Origin: Pseudomonas sp. W4I3
Lineage (GTDB): Bacteria; Pseudomonadota; Gammaproteobacteria; Pseudomonadales; Pseudomonadaceae
Direction: 5' to 3'
DNA length: 64,000 nt
NCBI RefSeq assembly: GCF_030816195.1
Contig: NZ_JAUSXS010000001.1
Location: 5,851,501 to 5,915,500, forward strand
A model generated the notes under the pieces. The model made no database searches. It worked only from the letters and a program-made list of their open reading frames with translations, and was not told the origin of the DNA. The translations under genes and the position numbers were made by a program. Below, one piece after another: positions 32,368-39,027 of the stretch. The stretch's first letter is position 1, and each line of letters starts with the position of its first letter.

Positions 32368-33120
32368 CTAGGCACGCAGCGGCTCAAGCCACTCAAGGCT
32401 GGCAACAGTGCTGCCGGATGGGCGGTATTCACAGCCGATCCACCCTGGGTAGCCACGCTGCTCCAGCGCCGCGAACAAGGCGGCAAAGTCCATGGTCCCG
32501 GTGCCCGGCTCATGACGCCCCGGGTTGTCGGCGATTTGTACATGGACGGTCCTGTCGTAAAACTGCGCCAGCACCCCGGCTGCGTCGCCGGTCAACAACT
32601 GGGCATGGTAAAGATCCAGAATCAGTCCGACACTCGTAAAGGTTTCCAGCACCTTTTGGGCTTTGCTGAAGTCGGACATGTAATAGCCTGGCATCGCCTG
32701 CGGGCTGATGACTTCAATCAGCGTTCGCAAACCCTGGTCTTCGAGGTACTTGACCGCGTATTCCAAATTACCTGCATAGGCAGGCGCGCTCTCATCCTGG
32801 GGCGTGGTCACGCCAGACATGATGTGCACATTCGAGCAGTCCAGCGCCTTCGCATAGCGGGCCGCCTCGCGCAGCCCATCGCGAAATTCCTGCTCCTTGC
32901 CCTGCAAGGCAGCGATGCCTTTGGTAACACCCGCCGGTGCCGCGAACTGAATCAACGGCAGGTTGTATTGGGCCAGGTGGTCGGCGAGCAGGCTCGCATC
33001 GAATTCATAGGGCGACGGAAACTCCACCGCCCTGAAACCGGCAGCGGCGGCGGCTTCGATGCGTTGCAGAAAAGGCAATTCATTAAATTGAAAACCGAGG
33101 TGAGCATTGAATTTGAGCAT
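32368..33120 (-). CDS. Hydroxypyruvate isomerase-like TIM barrel protein (Hyi/OtnI family)
   Basis: A 250-residue AP-endonuclease-2-type TIM barrel. It begins MLKFNAHLGFQFNELPFLQRIEAAAAAGF, the standard Hyi/OtnI start. Metal ligands are in LIEVISPQAMPGYYM (Glu), GLILDLYHAQLLTGD (Asp/His), VHVQIADNPGRHEPGTGTMDF (Gln/Asp) and IGCEYRPSG (Glu). These enzymes isomerise hydroxypyruvate/tartronate semialdehyde or 2-oxo-tetronate. No gcl, glxR or otn genes are visible, so the pathway is uncertain. It is divergent from the GntR regulator, with 189 bases between, the usual regulator-target layout. Confidence 0.9.
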   Translation of the reverse strand: MLKFNAHLGFQFNELPFLQRIEAAAAAGFRAVEFPSPYEFDASLLADHLAQYNLPLIQFAAPAGVTKGIAALQGKEQEFRDGLREAARYAKALDCSNVHIMSGVTTPQDESAPAYAGNLEYAVKYLEDQGLRTLIEVISPQAMPGYYMSDFSKAQKVLETFTSVGLILDLYHAQLLTGDAAGVLAQFYDRTVHVQIADNPGRHEPGTGTMDFAALFAALEQRGYPGWIGCEYRPSGSTVASLEWLEPLRA

Positions 33121-33309
33121 TGATAAATATCCATCCTGGGAATAAACACATCATCAGCCTGGAGCCTTCTTCGCGGCTCCAGCGCCACGCTATCGAAAGT
33201 GGTCACTGCGAATACTCATGCTCTTCGTGTGGTATTTTCCCACTCCAGTACGTTGGGGGCATCTGCCCCGACGGGAACGGACTGAAGCTAACCATTCGGA
33301 ATAAAACCT

Positions 33310-34212
33310 GTGATCAAGAAAGACCTCGCCCTGCAGTTGGCCCCACGCGTCATCGATATGGTTCGCGCCCGTTCGATGAAAGCCGGTGAGCCCTTGCGCG
33401 AGCAGACATTTGCGCAAGCGCTCGGGGTATCGCGCTCGCCTATCCGGCGGGTGTTTGCCTTGCTCGCCGAATGGGACCTTGCCATTCAGGAGCCCAATCG
33501 TGGCTACTTCCTCAAACAAGGCGCCGGGCAGATTCAGGAAGCCGCAGTCCCTTGCGCCAGCGATCCTTTCGAGGACTTTTACCTGCGCGTGGTCGACGAC
33601 ATCCTGAGTGGAGAAATACCTGCGCACTTTTTCGAAGCGCAGTTGTTGCGGCGTTACGAGGTGCCCCGGGGGCAGTTGCTCAAGGTGCTGAACAGGCTGG
33701 CCAGCGAAGCCATGGTGGAGCGCAAGCCGGGCCAAGGGTGGGGCCTCAAGGACTTCGTGCATAACACGCAAGCGCACATTCAAAGCTACCGTTTCCGAAT
33801 GGCCATCGAACCGGCGGCGCTGCTTGAGCCCGGTTATCAGATCAATCACGCCGCATTTGCCCAGGCCAGGCAACAGCAACAAGCCCTGATCGACGGCGAG
33901 ATCCAGACGTTGTCCCGCGCGCAATTGTTCCAGGTGGGCGCCCAGTTTCACGAAATGATCGTGCAGTGTTCCGGCAACGTTTTTTTCATCGACGCCATAC
34001 GCCACCAGAATCAGCTCAGGCGCTTTATGGGCTACAAGGCCAACATCGATCGCACGCGCCTTAAGGCGCAATGTCAGGAACACATTCATTTGCTCGACCT
34101 CATCGAGTCTGATCGGCGTGAAGAAGCCGCACAGTTTCTCTGGCGCCACCTGGATCAAGTCGGCCGTCTCAAGACTGATCAGCGCGTCTTGCCAGAAGAT
34201 AGCCAAATCTAG
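33310..34212 (+). CDS. GntR-type transcriptional regulator with two winged helix domains
   Basis: A 300-residue regulator starting at a GTG (MIKKDLALQLAPRVIDMVRAR). The first wHTH is at about residues 5-70 (LREQTFAQALGVSRSPIRRVFALLAEWDL). A second, diverged wHTH follows at about 85-150 (LSGEIPAHFFEAQLLRRYEVPRGQLLKVLNRLASEAMVE). The ligand-binding all-helical C-terminal part resembles FCD (about 160-290). Duplicated DNA-binding units are seen in a subgroup of FCD regulators. The gene is divergent from the Hyi-like isomerase and codirectional with the PQQ dehydrogenase, 217 bases on; it may control either or both. Confidence 0.87.
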   Translation: MIKKDLALQLAPRVIDMVRARSMKAGEPLREQTFAQALGVSRSPIRRVFALLAEWDLAIQEPNRGYFLKQGAGQIQEAAVPCASDPFEDFYLRVVDDILSGEIPAHFFEAQLLRRYEVPRGQLLKVLNRLASEAMVERKPGQGWGLKDFVHNTQAHIQSYRFRMAIEPAALLEPGYQINHAAFAQARQQQQALIDGEIQTLSRAQLFQVGAQFHEMIVQCSGNVFFIDAIRHQNQLRRFMGYKANIDRTRLKAQCQEHIHLLDLIESDRREEAAQFLWRHLDQVGRLKTDQRVLPEDSQI

Positions 34213-34219
34213 AGCACGT

Positions 34220-34238
34220 CACTGACTACCCGTCAGTG
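34220..34238 (+). terminator. Small hairpin after the GntR gene
   Basis: CACTGAC-TACCC-GTCAGTG is a perfect 7-bp stem eight bases after the GntR stop. No T-run follows, only CCGGAGCTTT, so it is a weak or non-intrinsic terminator at most. Further on, an AT-rich part (34280-34370) is the likely promoter of the PQQ dehydrogenase, with TTGTA-N6-TACAA (34350-34365) as a possible operator. Confidence 0.4.
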
Positions 34239-34429
34239 CCGGAGCTTTGCCATCACCGCCCAATAACGGGCCAACCAGCCTAGCACAATTGTTTCCGCTC
34301 AATACAGAATACAAAAAAATCACCAAACAGTTAATTTTTTCACAAGATATTGTATTTCATTACAACAATAGGCAATCATGCGCGCCGCTCGGACACGGAT
34401 CCGTATCGAATCGCACAGGGATGGTTGCC

Positions 34430-36886
34430 ATGAACGAAAGGACATTGGGTAGCGCAGCAGGAGTCTCAAACCTCCTGTTCGGGGTGTACAACACAGTGGT
34501 TGCCCTGCTTGGCGCGATGCTGGCCTATAAAGGCGGCCTTCTGATGGCAGCGGGCGGGTCACCCTACTACGCGATGATGGGCACCGCGCTGTTGTTGTCG
34601 GCCATCCTCATGGGCCTGAAAAAATCCCTCGGCCTCTACCTTTATGGCGCAGCCTCTGTGACCACCTACGCTTGGGCGGTGTGGGAGTCTGGTTACGATG
34701 GCTGGGCCTATATTCCACGCCTGGCCTGGCTGGCGATTCTCAGCGTGCCGTTCCTGGCGTTCTGGCCCTTGGTACGGCGTGATTTTGCCAATGCCAGAAA
34801 AAGTCATTACTTGATCATCATGGGTGTGCTGCCGCTGGTGATGGGGGCCACCATCCTGGTGCCGCTGTTCTTCCCCAAAAGCGTTCACCTTGCCGACTCG
34901 GCGCTCGCCACCACACGCCCCGCCGTCGCCTTCAGCCGCAGTACCGTCGCTTCTCCAGACGGCAATATTGCCGCGTCACACACCGAGACCAACTGGACCG
35001 CCTATGCAGGCTCCAACCTGGGCAACCACTATTCAGCCGCATCGCAAATCACTCCTTCGAATGTGTCGGGCCTGGTCAAAGCCTGGGAATACCACCACGG
35101 CGACGTGAAACAACCCGGTGAGAAAACCAAGTACTTGAACGAAGCCACGCCGATCAAGGTGGGTAATTCGCTCTACACCTGCACCCCCAAGCAAATCATC
35201 ATTTCCCTGGATGCCACCACCGGAAAGGAAAACTGGCGGTTCGACTCCAAAGTCGACCCGGACTACTTCGCCAATGGCGGCGCCTACTGCCGTGGTGTCT
35301 CTTATTTCGAAGTCCCCAATGCCAGTGGCTTGTGCGCCTCGCGCATCATCTGGGGCACCAATGATATTCGCCTGGGAGCGGTGGACGCTCTGACCGGCCA
35401 GGCGTGCCCCGACTTCGGCAACGCAGGTTTTGCGGATTTAAAAGACGGGCTGGGCACCTTCAGAAAAGGCTCGACGGGCATCACGTCCGCCCCTCTGGTC
35501 ATTCGCGGGGTCGTGATCACCGGGGGCCGAGTGCTTGACTCGGATGTACGCCCTGCCCCTTCGGGCGTGGTGCGCGCCTACGATGCAGTGACCGGCAAAC
35601 AGAAGTGGGCCTGGGATTTGGGCCGTCCAGACACCAACGCCCCCGCTCGCGACAACGAAACCTACACCCTCAGCACGCCCAACTCGTGGGCACCGCTGTC
35701 GGCCGACGATGAACTGGGCCTGGTGTACGTCACTACCGGCAACGCAGCGGGCGACTTCTATGGCGGCACCCGCACAGAACAAGAAGACAAGTTCAGCTCT
35801 TCTTTGGTCGCACTGGACGCCACTACCGGTAAGGTCCGCTGGCACTTCCAGACAGTCCACCATGATCTATGGGACTACGACCTGAGCCCGCAACCCAGCC
35901 TGATTGATTTTCCGACGGCTGCCGGGCCACGCCCGGCCGTGATCCAAGCGACCAAATCCGGCCAGTTGTTCGTCCTCGACCGCGCCACCGGCGAACCGCT
36001 GGTGGATGTCGTGCAAGCTCCCGTTCCACAGGGCACCGCTCCTGGAGACTACACCGCAGCCACCCAGCCACTGTCCCCTGATATGCCGAGCACCATGGGG
36101 CGCCCATCGAAATCACCGGAAGTACTGACCGAAGCCAATGCCTGGGGCCTGACACCTTTCGATCAGATGCAATGTCGCCTCGAATTTCGTCAGGCACGCT
36201 ACGAAGGGATCTTCACCCCGCCGGTCGTGGGCCAGCAAAGCCTGATCTTCCCCGGCCATCATGGCGGCTTGAACTGGGGCGGTGTGATGGTAGACCTCAA
36301 GCGAGGGCTGCTGATCATCAATAACCAGCGCCTCCCTTATATGCAGGGGCTGGTGTCTCGCGAACAACTCGACGCCATCAAGGCCAAGTCGTTCCAGGAG
36401 TCGCCGGGCAACGCCCAGGGCTTCCGCGTCCAGGCCGGCTTGCCTTACGGCGCGATTAAAGATCCGTGGATGTCATTCCTTGACCAGCCTTGCATTGCGC
36501 CACCCTGGGGTTTTATCTCCGGTATCGATCTGCGCACTCGCGATGTCGTCTGGAGCCGCCCGTTCGGCACAGGCTATGACAGCGGACCTTGGGGGATCGC
36601 CTCCCGGATGCGCTTCGAAATCGGTACACCGAGTGATGCAACGGGCGTGACAACCGCCGGCGGCGTGACGTTTATCGGTGCCGCTATTGACCGGTTCATG
36701 CGGGCTTACAACAGCGAAAGCGGCGAACTGCTTTGGGAAGAACGCCTCCCAGCAGGCAATCAGGCTTCGCCCTTGACCTATATGAGTCAGGGTCGACAGT
36801 ACGTTGTGGCAGTGGTTGGCGGTCATGACCGGATCCCAACCAAGTTAGGCGACAGCATCATCGCCTGGGCACTGCCCGAGCAATAA
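34430..36886 (+). CDS. Membrane-bound PQQ-dependent dehydrogenase, glucose/quinate/shikimate family
   Basis: An 818-residue quinoprotein that oxidises a polyol in the periplasm and passes electrons to ubiquinone. The N-terminal part (to about residue 150) has about four to five membrane helices. The rest is the eight-bladed PQQ propeller: WTAYAGSNLGNHYSAASQI, GAYCRGVSYFEVPN, HHDLWDYDLSPQPSLIDFP, FTPPVVGQQSLIFPGHHGGLNWGG and the end GGHDRIPTKLGDSIIAWALP match the family. I chose ATG 34430 for its AGGGA spacing. The GGHDR-TKLGDS ending seems to me closer to quinate than to glucose dehydrogenase, but I cannot verify that. It stands between a GntR regulator and a TSUP/TauD pair. Confidence 0.9.
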   Translation: MNERTLGSAAGVSNLLFGVYNTVVALLGAMLAYKGGLLMAAGGSPYYAMMGTALLLSAILMGLKKSLGLYLYGAASVTTYAWAVWESGYDGWAYIPRLAWLAILSVPFLAFWPLVRRDFANARKSHYLIIMGVLPLVMGATILVPLFFPKSVHLADSALATTRPAVAFSRSTVASPDGNIAASHTETNWTAYAGSNLGNHYSAASQITPSNVSGLVKAWEYHHGDVKQPGEKTKYLNEATPIKVGNSLYTCTPKQIIISLDATTGKENWRFDSKVDPDYFANGGAYCRGVSYFEVPNASGLCASRIIWGTNDIRLGAVDALTGQACPDFGNAGFADLKDGLGTFRKGSTGITSAPLVIRGVVITGGRVLDSDVRPAPSGVVRAYDAVTGKQKWAWDLGRPDTNAPARDNETYTLSTPNSWAPLSADDELGLVYVTTGNAAGDFYGGTRTEQEDKFSSSLVALDATTGKVRWHFQTVHHDLWDYDLSPQPSLIDFPTAAGPRPAVIQATKSGQLFVLDRATGEPLVDVVQAPVPQGTAPGDYTAATQPLSPDMPSTMGRPSKSPEVLTEANAWGLTPFDQMQCRLEFRQARYEGIFTPPVVGQQSLIFPGHHGGLNWGGVMVDLKRGLLIINNQRLPYMQGLVSREQLDAIKAKSFQESPGNAQGFRVQAGLPYGAIKDPWMSFLDQPCIAPPWGFISGIDLRTRDVVWSRPFGTGYDSGPWGIASRMRFEIGTPSDATGVTTAGGVTFIGAAIDRFMRAYNSESGELLWEERLPAGNQASPLTYMSQGRQYVVAVVGGHDRIPTKLGDSIIAWALPEQ

Positions 36887-37216
36887 AGCGCAGGCTGTAT
36901 GAGAGGCTCGCTATGAACGTGTCGGTGGGTAAAACATATACATGTTCTACCCCGGTAGTCATGGCGTAGCGTCCGGCACGTATCGCATCACTTCAGGTGA
37001 TGAAGTTCTAATGACTTATTTCGGGAAGGTTCTAAGCAACGGCTATCACGGCCGCCCTTTAATCACGTATCGATACCCACTACTACCCAAAATTTAAAGC
37101 GCCTGACTTTTTCAGCGCGCGCGTAGGCGATTGCGCCCGGTTTATTCACCCTGTGAAAAAGCCAACGCATCGATATGTACGCTTCACGTTTTATAAAATT
37201 GGACAGGACATTAATA
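36887..37216 (+). promoter_or_regulatory. AT-richer intergenic region with an inverted repeat
   Basis: This 330-base gap between the PQQ dehydrogenase and TSUP genes holds no supported ORF. At 36986-37002 CATCAC-TTCAG-GTGATG forms a perfect 6-5-6 inverted repeat, possibly an operator. Toward the TSUP gene the sequence turns AT-rich. A Shine-Dalgarno AGGA precedes its ATG. I see no terminator with T-run after the dehydrogenase. Confidence 0.5.
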
Positions 37217-37954
37217 ATGCTCGAACTTTCTGATGGTTTGTATCTCTTGGTGGGCGTCAGTTTTATCACCTCATTCATGACGGCCGCCATTGGTGTGGGC
37301 GGTGGGATCGGACTGCTTGCGGTAATGCCTCAATTCATTCCCATCTCCGCAGTTGTACCGGTTCACGGTTTGATTCAAATGGTCAGCAATGCCAGTCGAT
37401 TCGCGTTTGACTTCAAAAGTGCAAAAGTTGAAATTCTGCCTAAATACGTTATTGGCTGCCTGGTCGGCGCCTTCATCGGCTACTTCTTCATTGGCAAGTT
37501 CCCCGAGCAATATTTATCACTGATTCTCGGCTTCTTCATTCTGGCCATCACCTGGACCAAGATCGTCGCACGCCTGGGTTTTATATTTAAAAACTTTGCG
37601 CTAGTGGGCTTCTTTCAAACCTTTCTTTCACTGTTCGTGGCAGTAACCGGTTTGATATCGCAGCCCATCCTGATGAAGATGAATATTAATAAAAACGAAG
37701 TCATCGTCACCCACGCCATGCAAATGAGCGTACTGCATGGGCTCAAGGTCGCCGCCTTTGTTATTGCGGGATTTGCGTTCATGGATTACGCCAACCTGAT
37801 CATCATCATGATTACCGCCTCTACATTGGGTTCGTACCTGGGCGGCTTTCTCAGAGACCGTATATCGCAGCGTGTCGGCGCGGTGCTTTTAAAGGCAGGA
37901 GTGACGTTTTTTGGTTTGAAGATGATTTTCGATCATTTTTTCAACGGCCTATAA
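37217..37954 (+). CDS. TSUP (TauE/SafE) family membrane transporter
   Basis: A 245-residue protein with about eight membrane helices of the sulfite/organosulfur exporter-type TSUP family. It begins MLELSDGLYLLVGVSFITSFM, followed by TAAIGVGGGIGLLAVM, the conserved Gly-rich repeat-1 motif; the second repeat has FLSLFVAVTGLISQPILMKM and the end TLGSYLGGFLRDRISQRVGAVLLKAGVTFFGLKMIF. Such proteins move sulfite, sulfoacetate, taurine products or other anions. The gene is AT-rich compared with its neighbours (KN/I-rich codons such as ATT, AAA). It precedes a TauD-like dioxygenase by 31 bases. Confidence 0.88.
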   Translation: MLELSDGLYLLVGVSFITSFMTAAIGVGGGIGLLAVMPQFIPISAVVPVHGLIQMVSNASRFAFDFKSAKVEILPKYVIGCLVGAFIGYFFIGKFPEQYLSLILGFFILAITWTKIVARLGFIFKNFALVGFFQTFLSLFVAVTGLISQPILMKMNINKNEVIVTHAMQMSVLHGLKVAAFVIAGFAFMDYANLIIIMITASTLGSYLGGFLRDRISQRVGAVLLKAGVTFFGLKMIFDHFFNGL

Positions 37955-37985
37955 AAAGTTCTACCATTAAAACAAGGAGCGTGAA

Positions 37986-38942
37986 ATGAGCACACGTAAG
38001 TTTGATTTTTTTGAAACCAAAGAAATCTCAACGTTTTTGAAAGAGCAGGGATATTGCGTCATCACGCCTCGAGACCACTCTATGGAAGCCTTTAGAGAAG
38101 CCGCCGGCAAGTTTGGGCTGATTCAGTTTCATACCAAGTCCGATGAACATGGTGTGGTGGGCGGTGGCGAGCCAATCAACAAGGACTGGCAACGTTTCAA
38201 GGATGATTATCACGGCGAACTGTCGAGCGATTTTTTCCCGCATACCGATGGGTCATTCTTGAATGGCATCGCCTACGTAGAGGGGATTGCGAAAAAAATC
38301 ACGCCTCCCAAATTCGTCATTCTCCAGTGCGTTTCAAAGCCTGAATTTGGCGGCGACAACTTCTTGGTGGATGGGCAGAAAATCTACAATGACCTGCTTG
38401 CCAATCAGGCTGACACATTAAAAATATTGATGACCCGCGGCAGTGTCACTTACTGCCGCGACGATTTGTTGTCCATCGATTGCGCAGTCTTTGAAAAAAT
38501 CGATGATAAAAAAATAAGAATTCGCTACCGGTATGACAGCACTGCTTTTATTCCCGAATGGGCCAACACTGCGTTTAAATACATCCAGACCCACTACTCC
38601 ACCAACGAGCGTTACATTACCCCTATCAGCCTTGAGCCAGGGGACATTCTGGTGATGGATAACCTGCGGGTCCTGCATGCCCGGCATAAATTCATCGATG
38701 GCAACCAGCAGAGAAAAGTAAGAAGGCTGTGGATCGCTGATGACGCAAGCACCACATTCAAAAACATTCTGGATCAGTCCCCGGTGCGCAGGGCCATGCT
38801 GCCCTTTCAGAACTACAATATTGCCCAGTCTGAAACCGCCGAGCATTCTTTCATCGAGTACACCTGCGGCATCCACGCCCTATCGAGCAAGCTGTTGCTA
38901 AACGCGCATAAGGAATTTGATAGCGCGCTTGAAGCGCTTTAA
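37986..38942 (+). CDS. TauD/TfdA-like Fe(II)/2-oxoglutarate dioxygenase
   Basis: A 318-residue non-haem iron oxygenase. The iron ligands are His86 and Asp88 in FFPHTDGSF and His231 in LRVLHARHKF; the 2-oxoglutarate-binding arginine would be in QQRKVRRLWI (about 243-247). The general pattern, with GGDNFLVDG and EPGDILVMDN, is TauD/TfdA. Substrate is unknown; with a TSUP permease beside it, an organosulfonate or a secondary-metabolite amino acid are possibilities. Base composition is lower in GC than surrounding core genes. AAGGAG lies seven bases before the ATG. A hairpin follows. Confidence 0.88.
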   Translation: MSTRKFDFFETKEISTFLKEQGYCVITPRDHSMEAFREAAGKFGLIQFHTKSDEHGVVGGGEPINKDWQRFKDDYHGELSSDFFPHTDGSFLNGIAYVEGIAKKITPPKFVILQCVSKPEFGGDNFLVDGQKIYNDLLANQADTLKILMTRGSVTYCRDDLLSIDCAVFEKIDDKKIRIRYRYDSTAFIPEWANTAFKYIQTHYSTNERYITPISLEPGDILVMDNLRVLHARHKFIDGNQQRKVRRLWIADDASTTFKNILDQSPVRRAMLPFQNYNIAQSETAEHSFIEYTCGIHALSSKLLLNAHKEFDSALEAL

Positions 38943-38991
38943 GTCCTTCAAGACAACCCCCTTGCTGTGATTCCACACTTTCAGGTAGCCA

Positions 38992-39015
38992 CCCCAGTCA
39001 TCAAAAAGACTGGGG
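38992..39015. terminator. Hairpin between tauD-like and hrpB genes
   Basis: CCCCAGTC-ATCAAAAA-GACTGGGG is a perfect 8-bp stem with an 8-base loop, 50 bases after the dioxygenase stop and 13 bases after the hrpB stop on the other strand. There is no good T-run on either side, but its place between convergent genes suits a transcription end. Confidence 0.5.
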
Positions 39016-39027
39016 AGTTACTTACAC

